The notes under the pieces: generated by a model
Database searches by the model: none
What the model was told of the DNA's origin: nothing
Seen by the model: the letters and a program-made list of their open reading frames with translations, nothing else
Translations under genes and position numbers: made by a program
Shown: one piece after another, positions 1 to 11,034 of the stretch
How positions within the stretch are numbered: position 1 is the first letter of the stretch
How the letters are laid out: each line of letters opens with the position of its first letter
Assembly (NCBI GenBank): GCA_032718475.1
Contig: JAUCBJ010000322.1
Coordinates: 1 to 49,896 of the forward strand
Direction: 5' to 3'
Source of the DNA: Nemertoderma westbladi
Lineage: Eukaryota; Xenacoelomorpha; Nemertodermatida; Nemertodermatidae
DNA: 49,896 nt

Positions 1-1600
1 TTTCAATAGCTAACAATTCTAAACTATACTATACGCTACGGCGGAAATACTATATACTAATTTATATAAATACTTCCTACTGTAAGGGTCCAGTAGTATA
101 CCGCTTACCAGATCCTAGTAACGATGTATCTTACTATGAGACTCTAGTAATGTATATGGGCTCGTACGGTATCTGACAACAAATCCCAGTCCAGGATATC
201 TAAACAAACAGATACAGTACACAAACGACTACTGGCGAGGAACAGAGCCTTGTATCTATTCTATGTACGTGAGCGGGTCTAATGCCTACGTACTAGACAG
301 AAGGATACCTGTCCTCTAACCGGTGAGGCAGATGTACAGTTACAGTAACAGACCAAACTCACGGGAAAACAATCCCCGCGCAGCGAATCCTAACTATCAC
401 TGACAGTCCTAAATACAGTAACTTGCCGCGGTGTGATTTATATGGTTTATATACGAGCTAGTGGGTTAACAGACCTAGCGTAACAACACTGACAGTCCTA
501 AATCAGTCGAAAAAGGGTCGTGCCTAAATGTAACAATAACTGATCCCCTTGTACGAAATCAGTCTAAAGGGTCAGGCCTAAATGTAACAATACCGTTGTC
601 CAGACAAACAACAGTTTAATAACGAAAGTGAAATACTCCTTATTTTGCCGCAACTAAATCAGATCCTAATTTTACAAATACAGATAATTTCCACCTAAAG
701 TAATGTATAGTACGCTATAGCTAGTAGAACTTTAAGGGCAATATGTTTTAGGGCGTGTGTGTGTGGGTGCGTTACAAATAAAACAATTTCGTGTAATTCC
801 TTTTACTAGGTTTTAGTGATTTTCTGACTAAATGATACCGTGCGCTAGCTACTAAAATAAACTAGTCGCGTTTGTAGAACTTTATACTCACGAATGACGT
901 CAAAGCTCTCTCCTTCCTATCCACAACCCAATGGGCAACCACAGTGTTAGTAACTACACCCGTGATCGGCACTAATACCAGATTCTGGTTGTAAGATAAG
1001 AATAGGGGTTAATCGCTACCGTACGTTAGCTGATCTGGTATACTAATTTAATTCTAGAACTTTGTTGCTGCGGTAGTTAGCAGCAATACCTATCAGTACG
1101 TGGCAAGGCGCGGTAGGATATTAATAAACCTCCCTAGGCCAAGCAGTGTGCCGGTAGCAGAAATACTCCTTGCCTGATCAAATAGCTAACTCCAGACAGG
1201 GGGGGGGGGGGGGGGTACTAATGTACGTTCTACAAAGCGAACCGGTACCAAACAGTCAGTGCTATGAATCACTAAATTATGGAACATATGCTGTCCGTAC
1301 CTAATATGTACTCGCGTACTGACGAATGGCAATAGTTCGCACCTGTAGGAAGTACAGGTTAACCCAGGGATTCGTAGGACTTGACAAAGGGTGGGGGTTG
1401 TCTGGATATAATTATTTGATCCTAAATTTGCGGCGTCCAGTACGGTGTCACGCTTACCCTGATCTATAGGTCTTACGGCGGGCAAGGGCGTCGAACAAAG
1501 TCTTACCTTTCTCACAAAGCGGGCGCTGCAAAGCAAGTTGAGCATTTCGAAGGGGCAAAGGGGGTGCGCGGTCAATCCAATGTGGGCGCTAGCGTGTTGT
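1..1600. other. Unassigned left flank, no recognisable gene
   Basis: I see no convincing coding region here. The longest open frame (1186-1575, minus) begins inside a poly-G run, has no family features and probably arose by chance. The stretch contains short imperfect direct repeats: a segment of about 36 bp around 502-538 recurs at about 558-592, and a 'gacagtcctaaat' motif occurs near 402 and 490. If the block to the right is a 5' LTR on the minus strand, this would be the inside of that element, but no gag-like protein is visible, so the stretch stays unassigned. Confidence 0.5.
1199..1215. repeat. Poly-G homopolymer (G17)
   Basis: This is an uninterrupted run of 17 G on the plus strand. 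It is notable because poly-G/poly-C runs recur in other parts of the window (the piggyBac-like element ends and the Gag region of the BEL/Pao element). Length may be unreliable in the assembly. Confidence 0.9.
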
Positions 1601-1709
1601 GGACATCCCTTCCCTGCGTTGCTTACGGCCTAACGATCTAGGCTGCCATCTCCCTGGTGTTCGGCTGTCCCGAAATCGGACCAAAAGAAAACATGTCAGG
1701 AAATTGCAG

Positions 1710-1715
1710 TTTATT
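1710..1715 (-). terminator. Polyadenylation signal AATAAA
   Basis: The minus strand reads AATAAA, 120 bp downstream of the TATA box. This short spacing matches the R region of LTR retroelements. A single hexamer has little weight alone. Confidence 0.4.
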
Positions 1716-1834
1716 TACAGTTTTACAAAGAATTATCAAACAAAGTTTCAACAAGAAACCGAATAAACTAATAACAAGTAAGAGAGAGTGTTAAGGTATC
1801 AGGTAAGATAAGATGATAACCGAAGGCAAACCGG

Positions 1835-1844
1835 CCCTTTTATA
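1835..1844 (-). promoter_or_regulatory. TATA box
   Basis: The minus strand reads TATAAAAGGG, a near-consensus TATA element. It lies just downstream of the duplicated CCAAT-bearing segment and 120 bp upstream of an AATAAA on the same strand. Confidence 0.55.
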
Positions 1845-2130
1845 CTAGAAATTGCACATGGAAACTAAACAGAATTTTCCACAGCTTCACCATTGAGCAA
1901 TGAAGTGCTTCGTGCTCTATGATTGGCCCAGCTCATCGTTCAACGCAGTCCGGCCCTTACACTAATCTGGGACATGGAATCCTAACAGAATTTTCCACTG
2001 CCTCACATTTGAGCAATAAGATAATTTATGCCCTATGATTGGCCTGGCTCATCATTCGCTACGTTGTACGCTTCTCATTGGCCTACCAATTAGCACCACA
2101 CGAAAATAAATGGCCCCAAAATACAAATTT

Positions 2131-2207
2131 CCCGACTGGGATTCGAACTCGTAACCTACGTAATGTAACCAACGCCTTAACCATCTGACCACTACGCCAC
2201 GAGAGTA
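2131..2207 (-). ncRNA. Decayed tRNA-like sequence (SINE head or tRNA pseudogene)
   Basis: On the minus strand a good internal Pol III A box (TGGCGTAGTGG, 2189-2199) is followed 40 bases later by a near-consensus B box (AGTTCGAATCC, 2139-2149). The spacing and order are those of a tRNA gene. The 5' part resembles Ser/Leu-type tRNAs, with about 8 extra bases in the D arm. The T-stem and acceptor stem pair poorly, so a functional tRNA is unlikely. A SINE head is the simplest reading, but no A-rich tail or target duplication was found. Confidence 0.45.
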
Positions 2208-2345
2208 CCTAAGGGTTTTATGTGTACAAATATGAATAGGCATATTACATTACTATAACTTACTCAAAATACGTCGGATTTTCAAAAGTTTTTACGTTAA
2301 AGTTAAACTACAAATGCTATCTTATAGTGAAATAATTCATCAATA

Positions 2346-4693
2346 ACTTCTAACCCACTCCACGAGATAGAGAATCTTAAACGAAAGTCATAAGAACAGG
2401 TAACACTTTCATTTATAGAAGTAATCAGCTGTTATTTGCTTCGTCTTTCCCCAGGAGATGGATGAAATTTGATTGCGTCGGAACACCCCCTTTTTGAGGC
2501 TCTCAGAGTGTAGAGAAAAGTAGCCTATCTCCCTGTTAATATTGTTGTGTTCTAGAATATTTATTGTAGTTTTATCGTATTGCCAAAGCGGCTGTAGCCG
2601 AAATTAATATGTAATGCAAATGAGTATTAAATCCTTGTCAAAATCCTTGGTGTTTTTCAGCAATAATTTATTAAAATCTTCTCTGATTTTTTACAAAAAA
2701 CGACATTGATTTTCATATTCATGTCTTCTAACCCACTCAAAGAGATAGACAATCTTAAACGAAAGTCAAAAGAACAGGTAACACTTACATTTATAGAAGT
2801 AATCAGCTATTCTTTGCTTCGCCTTTCCCCTGGAGATGGATGAATTTTGATTGCATCGGAACACCCCCTTTCTGGGGCTCTCAGAGTGGAGAGATAAGTA
2901 GCCTATTCCCCTGTTAATATTGTTCTGTTGTCGAATATTTATTATAGTTTCATCGTATTGCTAATGTGGCTGGAGTTAAAGTTATTATGTAACGCAATAA
3001 TTCACCTCAAATATCTAAGTTTTTTCATAAACATAATGAAGTATTAAAGCCATGTCAAAATCCTTGGGTTTTCAGCAATAATTTATCAAAAAATTCTCAG
3101 ATTTTTTACAAAAAACGACATCGATTTTCATATTTATAACTTCTAACCCACTCCACGAGATAGAGAATCTTAAACGAAAGTTATAAGAACAGGTAACACT
3201 TACATTTATAGAAGTAATCAGCTGTAATTTGCTTCGTCTTTCCCCAGGAGATGGATGAATTTTGATTGCGTAGGAACACCCCCTTTCTGAGGCTCTCAGA
3301 TTGGAGAGATAAGTAGCCTATCTTCCTGTTAATATTGTTGTGTTCTAGAATATTTATTATAGTTTCATCGTATTGCAAAAGCGGCTGGAGCCAAAGATAA
3401 TATGTAATGCAATAATTTACCTCAAATATCTCAGCTAGTTCATAAATATAATGAGTATTAAAGCCATGTCAAAATCCCTGGTGTTTTTCAGCATTAATTT
3501 ATTAAAATCTCCTCTGATTTTTTACAAAAAACGACATCGATTTTCATATTTATAACTTCTAACCCACTCCACGAGATAGAGAATCTTAAACGAAAGTCAT
3601 AAGAACAGGTAACACTTACATTTATATAAGTAATCCGCTGTTATTTGCTTTGTCTTTCCCCTGGAGATGGATGAATTTTGATTGCATTGGAACACCCCCT
3701 TTTTGAGGCTCTCAGAGTGAAGATATAAGTAGCCTATCTCCCTGTTAATATTGTTGTGTTCTAGAATATTTATTATAGTTTCATCATATTGCCAAAGCGG
3801 CTGGAGCCGAAGTTAATATGTGATACAATAATTCACCTCAAATTTCTCAGCTATTTCATGAATATAATGAGCATTAAAGCCATGTCAAAATCCTTGGTGT
3901 TTTTCAGCATTAATTTATACAAAATCTCCTCTGATTTTTTACAAAAAACGACATCGATTTTCATATTCATTACTTCTAACCCACTCCAAGAGATAGACAA
4001 TCTTAAATGAAAGTCAAAAGAGCAGGTAACAGTTAAATTTATAGAAGTAATCAGCTGTTCTTTGCTTCGTCTTTCCCCTGGAGATGGATGAATTTTGATT
4101 GTGTCAGAACACCCCCTTTTTGAGGCTCTCAGAGTGAAGAGATAAGTAGCCTATCTCCCTGTTAATATTGTTGTGTTCTAGAATATTTATTATAGTTTCA
4201 TCGTATTGCCAAAGCGGCTGGAGCCAAGGTTAATATGTGATACAATAATTAACCTCAAATTTCTCAGCTATTTCATGAATATAATGAGTATTAAAGCCAT
4301 GTCAAAATCCTTGGTGTTTTTCAGCATTAATTTATTAAAATCTCCTCTGATTTTTTACAAAAAACGACATCGATTTTCATATTCATGACTTCTAATCCAC
4401 TCCAAGAGATAGACAATCTTCAATGAAAGTCAAAAGAGCAGGTAACACTTAAATTTATAGAAGTAATCAGCTGTTCTTTGCTTCGTCTTTCCCCTGGATA
4501 TGGATGAATTTTGATTCTGTCAAACACCCCCTTTTTGAGGCTCTCAGAGTGAAGAGATAAGTAGCCTATCTCCCTGTTAATATTGTTGTGTTCTAGAATA
4601 TTTATTATAGTTTCATCGTATTGCCAAAGCGGCTGGAGCTGAAGTTAATATATAATGCAACAATTCACCTCAAGTATCTCAGCTATTTCATGA
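2346..4693. repeat. Satellite array, left edge (divergent monomers)
   Basis: Head-to-tail copies of an AT-rich monomer of about 416 bp start here. Each copy can be recognised by 'cttctaacccactcc', 'gcttcgtctttcccc', 'ttctagaatatt' and 'gccaaagcggctggag'. The first monomers are the most divergent of the array: some lack about 45 bp around the 'cacctcaaat' segment, and substitutions are private to them. This is expected at the edge of a satellite where homogenisation is weak. There is no coding capacity; the recurrent frames of 60-73 codons are by-products of repetition. Confidence 0.95.
4685..4693 (+). repeat. Target-site duplication of the LINE, left copy
   Basis: The 9-bp satellite sequence 'atttcatga' ends here and is repeated at 6201-6209 after the LINE. 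The uninterrupted satellite copy at 13542-13550 has it once, which proves the duplication. Confidence 0.9.
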
Positions 4694-6160
4694 CATTCAT
4701 TCAAAATACCTGAGTGTTTAAAGCTCATCTATCCCATCATAGTAGACATGTACTGTACAACAAGAGTCCCCCAAGAAATGAAAACAAATAAGTTGGTGCC
4801 AGTTCCCAAGAAGGACAACCTAACACTCTATGGTTCTTTTCGGGGAATCTCATTGATCTCGATTGCTGCAAAGCTATACAATAGGATTCTATTAAATCGC
4901 ATCAGGGATCCCATTGAGAGACTACTCCGTGGAAATCAGAATGGGTTCCGTAAAGGTCGTGGGACCATGGAGCCCATTTTGGCACTTAGAAGGATAATAG
5001 AAGAATTATCAAAAAAGAAAGACAGGCATCTGGCTATTATCTTTGTTGACTTCTTCAAGGCCTTTGATTCAGTCTCTCGCTCACGTATGTTCAGCATACT
5101 TTCATTATATGGGATTCCTGATGAAATTATTGCAGCAATCAGATCAGTATACGATGGTTCGACAACATTTGTGTCTACTGTTGACGGTGACACAGAACCA
5201 TTTGAAGTGTTATGGGGCGTCCTCCAAGGAGACACACTTGCACCATTCTTATTCATTATTGTGGTTGACTATGTTCTACGCATGTCCTTAGATCATCATA
5301 ATGATGATGGGGTGATGATAGCTCCACCTACTGGCTCCAGAAGTCGAGGAAATCCTGCCAAGTACCTAACTGATCTAGACCTTGCTGATGACTTAGGAGT
5401 ACTCTCAGAATCATTAGAGGGAGCCCAACGGCTCCTCAGCTCATTAGAACATGCTGCTTCTAGTGTTGGTCTTTTTATTAACTCCAGAAAGACCAAAATT
5501 CTGACAGTTAACTTTGAAAGTCCTCAGCAAGTCTGTGATCGGATGAGCATAAGCTCAAAGGATGGTATGCTTGAGCATGTCGACGACTTCTGTTACCTGG
5601 GATCATGGATCCGCAAGTCAGGTGAGGACCTTCGAATACGTAAGGGAAAGGCATGGGCAGCCTTGAATAGGCTTTCCAGGATTTGGAAGTCAACGAGAAT
5701 TAATCGGAAACTTAAGGTCCGATTATTTAGAGCAGCAGTAGTTCCAGTACTCCTCTACGGGAGTCCATGCTGGGCTCTAACTGCTGAGGACACCAAATCT
5801 CTGGATGGCACATTCACAAGAATGCTACGCCGGGTTCATTGTGTCAAGTACAATGCACACATCTCCAACCAGACACTATATAACATTGGAGGTGTCTCAT
5901 TGGTTCCCCCAAGCTTGACACTAGAACAAAATCGCCTCCGCTTTGCAGGACATTGCTTTCGCCGTGAGGACCAGCCAGTGCATAATCTTGTACTTTGGCA
6001 GCCTCATGGAGTGAATAAGCATGGTGGACAGCCCATGACTTTCTTGAGACGCATCTTAAAGGACACTGGCCTTAAAGATGCGGATGATCTAGCAAATGTC
6101 ATGGGTGATAGGGAGTTGTGGCGGTGCAATTTTGTTGACAAGCCGGCACAGCATTCTTAA
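4694..6160 (+). CDS. Reverse transcriptase fragment of LINE (5'-truncated, frame intact)
   Basis: This encodes the C-terminal part of a LINE reverse transcriptase, which copies element RNA at a nicked chromosomal target. The frame is open from the first base of the insert, so the Met at 4748 is not a true start; residue numbers here use it only for reference. RT motif A has the catalytic Asp at 101 (VDFFKAFD), motif B is GVLQGDTLAP at 157-166, and motif C is LADD at 212-215, where most relatives have Y or F before ADD. The C-terminal part carries an LLYGSPCWALT-like segment (about 337) and an RLRFAGHCFRR segment (about 399), typical of this protein group. The endonuclease domain is absent because of truncation, so the copy cannot move by itself. 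No stop or frameshift interrupts about 488 codons, so the insertion is young. Confidence 0.92.
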   Translation, partial: HSFKIPECLKLIYPIIVDMYCTTRVPQEMKTNKLVPVPKKDNLTLYGSFRGISLISIAAKLYNRILLNRIRDPIERLLRGNQNGFRKGRGTMEPILALRRIIEELSKKKDRHLAIIFVDFFKAFDSVSRSRMFSILSLYGIPDEIIAAIRSVYDGSTTFVSTVDGDTEPFEVLWGVLQGDTLAPFLFIIVVDYVLRMSLDHHNDDGVMIAPPTGSRSRGNPAKYLTDLDLADDLGVLSESLEGAQRLLSSLEHAASSVGLFINSRKTKILTVNFESPQQVCDRMSISSKDGMLEHVDDFCYLGSWIRKSGEDLRIRKGKAWAALNRLSRIWKSTRINRKLKVRLFRAAVVPVLLYGSPCWALTAEDTKSLDGTFTRMLRRVHCVKYNAHISNQTLYNIGGVSLVPPSLTLEQNRLRFAGHCFRREDQPVHNLVLWQPHGVNKHGGQPMTFLRRILKDTGLKDADDLANVMGDRELWRCNFVDKPAQHS

Positions 6161-6200
6161 AAATGCAGCTGCAATGCAGCATGCCGATCCTAGTAGTAGT
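4694..6200 (+). mobile_element. 5'-truncated non-LTR retrotransposon (LINE)
   Basis: A 1507-bp insertion in the satellite. It starts inside the reverse transcriptase coding region and ends with a short (TAG)n tail at 6191-6200, preceded by 40 bp of 3' untranslated sequence. The flanks are a perfect 9-bp duplication. The empty site survives at about 13542: left flank offset 8857, right flank offset 7341, and the difference of 1516 equals insert plus one duplication. Truncation at the 5' end with a simple-repeat 3' tail is the signature of target-primed reverse transcription. The clade is uncertain; the C-terminal layout resembles the RTE-like 'endonuclease-reverse transcriptase' proteins common in invertebrates. 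Confidence 0.93.
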
Positions 6201-6949
6201 ATTTCATGAACATAATGAAGTATTAAAGCCATGTCAAAATCCTTGGGTTTTTTCAGCAATAATTTATCAAAATATCCTCTGATTTTTTTCAAAAACCACA
6301 TCGATTTTCATATTTATAACTTCTAACCCACTCCACGAGATAGAGAATCTTAAACGAAACTCATAAGAACAGGTAACACTTACATTTATAGAAGTAATCA
6401 GCTGTTATTTGCTTTGTCTTTCCCCTGGAGATGGATGAATTTGATTGCGTCGGAACACCCCCTTTTTGAGGCTCTCAGAGTAAAGATATAAGTAGCCTAT
6501 CTCCCTGTTAATATTGTTGTGTTCTAGAATATTTAATATAGTTTCATCGTATTGCCAAAGCGGTTGGAGCCGAAGTTAATATGTGATACAATAATTCACC
6601 TCAAATTTCTCAGCTATTTCATGAATATAATGAGTATTAAAGCCATGTCAAAATCCTTGGTGTTTTTCAGCATTAATTTATTAAAATCTCCTCTGATTTT
6701 TTACAAAAAACGACATCGATTTTCATATTTATAACTTCTTACCCACTCCACGAGATAGAGAATCTTAAACGAAACTCATAAGAACAGGTAACACTTACAT
6801 TTATAGAAGTAATCAGCTGTTATTTGCTTCGTCTTCTCCAGGACATGGATTAATTTTGATTGCATCGGAACACCCCCTATCTGTGGCTCTCAGAGTGAAG
6901 ATATAAGTAGCCTATCTCCCTGTTAATATTTTTGTGTTCTAGAATATTT

Positions 6950-9900
6950 ATTATAGTTTCATCGTATTAAATATCTCAAATAGTTCATGAATATAATGAG
7001 TATAAATTCCTTGTCAAAATCCTTGGTGTTTTTCAGCAATAATTTATTAAAATCTTTTCTGATTTATCACAAAAAACGACATCGATTTTCATATTCATGA
7101 CTTCTAATCCACTCCAAGAGATAGACAATCTTAAATGAAAGTCAAAAGAGCAGGTAACACTTACATTTATAGAAGTAATCAGCTGTACTTTGCTTCGTCT
7201 TTCCCCTGGAGATGGATGAATTTGATTGCGTCGGAGTCGGAACACCCCCTTTTTGAGGCTCTCAGAGTGAAGATATAAGTAGCCTATCTCCCTGTTAATA
7301 TTGTTGTGTTCTAGAATATGTATTATAGTTTCATCGTATTGCCAAAGCGGCTGGAGCCGAACTTAATATGTGATACAATAATTCACCTCAAATTTCTCAG
7401 CTATTTCATGAATATAATGAGTATTAAAGCCATGTCCAAATCCTTGGTGTTTTTCAGCAATAATTTATTAAAATCTCCTCTGATTTTTCACAAAAAACGA
7501 CATAGATTTTCATATTCATGACTTCTAACCCACTCCAAGAGATAGACAATCTTAAATGAAAATCAACAGAGCAGGTAACACTTAAATTTATAGAAGTGAT
7601 CAGCTGTTCTTTGCTTCGTCTTTCCCCTGGAGATGGATGCATTTTGATTGTGTCAGAACACCCCCTTTTTGAGGCTCTCAGAGTGAAGAGATAAGTAGCA
7701 TATCTCCCTGTTAATATTGTTGTGTTCTAGAATATTAATTATAGTTTCATCATGTTGCCAAAGCGGCTGGAGCCGAAGTTAATATGTGATACAATAATTC
7801 ACCTCAAATTTCTCAGCTTTTTCATGAATATAATGAGTATTAAAGCCATGTCAAAATCCTTGGTGTTTTTCAGCAATAATTTATTAAAATCTCCTGATTT
7901 TTTTCAAAAAACGACATCGATTTTCATATTCATGACTTATAAACCACTCCAAGAGATAGACAATTGTAAATGAAAGTCAAAAGAGCAGGTAACACTTAAA
8001 TTTATAGAAGTAATCAGCTGTTCTTTGCTTCGTCTTTCCCCTGGAGATGGATGAATTTTGATTGTGTCAGAACACCCCTTTTTGAGGATCTCAGAGTGAA
8101 GAGATAAGTAGCCTATCTCCCTGTTAATATTGTTGTGTTCTAGAATATTTATTATAGTTTCATCGTATTGCCAAAGCGGCTGGAGCCGAAGTTAATATGT
8201 GATACAATAATTCACCTCAAATTTCTCAGCTATTTCATGAATATAATGAGTATTAAAGCCATGTCAAAATCCTTGGTGTTTTTCAGCATTAATTTATTAA
8301 AATCTCCTCTGATTTTTTACAAACAACGACATCGATTTTCATATTCATGACTTCTAACCCACTCCAAGAGATAGACAATCTTAAATGAAAGTCAAAAGAG
8401 CAGGTAACACTTAAATTTATAGAAGTAATCAGCTGTTCTTTGCTTCGTCTTTCCCCTGGAGATGGATGAATTTTGATTGTGTCAGAACACCCCCTTTTTG
8501 AGGCTCTCAGAGTGAAGAGATAAGTAGCCTATCTCCCTGTTAAAATTGTTGTGTTCTAGAATATTTATTATAGTTTCATCGTATTGCGAAAGTGGCTGGA
8601 GCTGAAGTTAATATATAATGCAACAATTCACCTCAAGTATCTCAGCTATGTCATGAACATAATGAAGTATTAAAGCCTTGTCAAAATACTTGGGGTTTTT
8701 CAGCAATAATTTATCAAAATATCCTCTGATTTTTTTCAAAAAACGACATCGATTTTCATATTCATGACTTCTAACCCACTCCAAGAGATAGACAATCTTA
8801 AACGAAAGTCATAAGAACAGGTAACACTTTCATTTATAGAAGTAATCAGCTGTTATTTGCTTCGTCTTTCCCCAGGAGATGGATGAATTTTGATTGCGTC
8901 GGAACACCCCCTTTTTGAGGCTCTCAGAGTGAAGATATAAGTAGCCTATCTCCCTGTTAAGATTGTTGTGTTCTAGAATATGTATTATAGTTTCATCGTA
9001 TTAAATATCTCAAATAGTTCATGAATATAATGAGTATAAATTCCTTGTCAAAATCCTTGGTGTTTTTCAGCAATAATTTATTAAAATCTTTTCTGATTTA
9101 TCACAAAAAACGACATCGATTTTCATATTCATGACTTCTAATCCACTCCAAGAGATAGACAATCTTAAATGAAAGTCAAAAGAGCAGGTAACACTTACAT
9201 TTATAGAAGTAATCAGCTGTACTTTGCTTCGTCTTTCCCCTGGAGATGGATGAATTTGATTGCGTCGGAGTCGGAACACCCCCTTTTTGAGGCTCTCAGA
9301 GTGAAGATATAAGTAGCCTATCTCCCTGTTAATATTGTTGTGTTCTAGAATATGTATTATAGTTTCATCGTATTGCCAAAGCGGCTGGAGCCGAACTTAA
9401 TATGTGATACAATAATTCACCTCAAATTTCTCAGCTATTTCATGAATATAATGAGTATTAAAGCCATGTCCAAATCCTTGGTGTTTTTCAGCAATAATTT
9501 ATTAAAATCTCCTCTGATTTTTCACAAAAAACGACATAGATTTTCATATTCATGACTTCTAACCCACTCCAAGAGATAGACAATCTTAAATGAAAATCAA
9601 CAGAGCAGGTAACACTTAAATTTATAGAAGTGATCAGCTGTTCTTTGCTTCGTCTTTCCCCTGGAGATGGATGCATTTTGATTGTGTCAGAACACCCCCT
9701 TTTTGAGGCTCTCAGAGTGAAGAGATAAGTAGCATATCTCCCTGTTAATATTGTTGTGTTCTAGAATATTAATTATAGTTTCATCATGTTGCCAAAGCGG
9801 CTGGAGCCGAAGTTAATATGTGATACAATAATTCACCTCAAATTTCTCAGCTTTTTCATGAATATAATGAGTATTAAAGCCATGTCAAAATCCTTGGTGT

Positions 9901-11034
9901 TTTTCAGCAATAATTTATTAAAATCTCCTGATTTTTTTCAAAAAACGACATCGATTTTCATATTCATGACTTATAAACCACTCCAAGAGATAGACAATTG
10001 TAAATGAAAGTCAAAAGAGCAGGTAACACTTAAATTTATAGAAGTAATCAGCTGTTCTTTGCTTCGTCTTTCCCCTGGAGATGGATGAATTTTGATTGTG
10101 TCAGAACACCCCTTTTTGAGGATCTCAGAGTGAAGAGATAAGTAGCCTATCTCCCTGTTAATATTGTTGTGTTCTAGAATATTTATTATAGTTTCATCGT
10201 ATTGCCAAAGCGGCTGGAGCCGAAGTTAATATGTGATACAATAATTCACCTCAAATTTCTCAGCTATTTCATGAATATAATGAGTATTAAAGCCATGTCA
10301 AAATCCTTGGTGTTTTTCAGCATTAATTTATTAAAATCTCCTCTGATTTTTTACAAACAACGACATCGATTTTCATATTCATGACTTCTAACCCACTCCA
10401 AGAGATAGACAATCTTAAATGAAAGTCAAAAGAGCAGGTAACACTTAAATTTATAGAAGTAATCAGCTGTTCTTTGCTTCGTCTTTCCCCTGGAGATGGA
10501 TGAATTTTGATTGTGTCAGAACACCCCCTTTTTGAGGCTCTCAGAGTGAAGAGATAAGTAGCCTATCTCCCTGTTAAAATTGTTGTGTTCTAGAATATTT
10601 ATTATAGTTTCATCGTATTGCGAAAGTGGCTGGAGCTGAAGTTAATATATAATGCAACAATTCACCTCAAGTATCTCAGCTATGTCATGAACATAATGAA
10701 GTATTAAAGCCTTGTCAAAATACTTGGGGTTTTTCAGCAATAATTTATCAAAATATCCTCTGATTTTTTTCAAAAAACGACATCGATTTTCATATTCATG
10801 ACTTCTAACCCACTCCAAGAGATAGACAATCTTAAACGAAAGTCATAAGAACAGGTAACACTTTCATTTATAGAAGTAATCAGCTGTTATTTGCTTCGTC
10901 TTTCCCCAGGAGATGGATGAATTTTGATTGCGTCGGAACACCCCCTTTTTGAGGCTCTCAGAGTGAAGATATAAGTAGCCTATCTCCCTGTTAATATTGT
11001 TGTGTTCTAGAATATGTATTATAGTTTCATCGTA
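6950..11034. repeat. Tandem pair of 2034-bp higher-order units
   Basis: Landmarks in the first unit (about 6950-9000) recur in the second (about 8984-11034) at a constant offset of 2034 bp, for example 7033/9067, 7318/9352, 7454/9488, 7752/9786 and 8168/10202. Even private changes agree, such as 'acatagattttc' near 7500 and 9534. The second unit is then followed by a further 1662-bp offset copy (9352/11014, 9786/11448, 10202/11865). Confidence 0.9.

Larger units (their letters stand above)
1690..2065 (-). promoter_or_regulatory. Promoter/LTR-like block with duplicated CCAAT segment
   Basis: Read on the minus strand, this block has the order of an LTR U3-R region or a Pol II promoter. Two imperfect copies of a segment of about 117 bp (about 1831-1947 and 1950-2060) each carry a CCAAT box in the context GGCCAATCATAG and a shared 'acagaattttccac' motif. 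They are followed by a TATA box (1835-1844) and, 120 bp further, an AATAAA signal (1710-1715). Duplicated enhancers, then TATA, then a closely spaced polyadenylation signal is typical of a retroelement LTR. I found no second copy, no clear TG...CA ends and no gag downstream, so a solo LTR, an LTR of a decayed element or a cellular promoter are all possible. Confidence 0.4.

Noticed and set aside
2131-2207. Functional tRNA gene
   Set aside because: A and B boxes are good, but T-stem and acceptor pairing fail and the D arm carries extra bases, so an intact tRNA is not supported.
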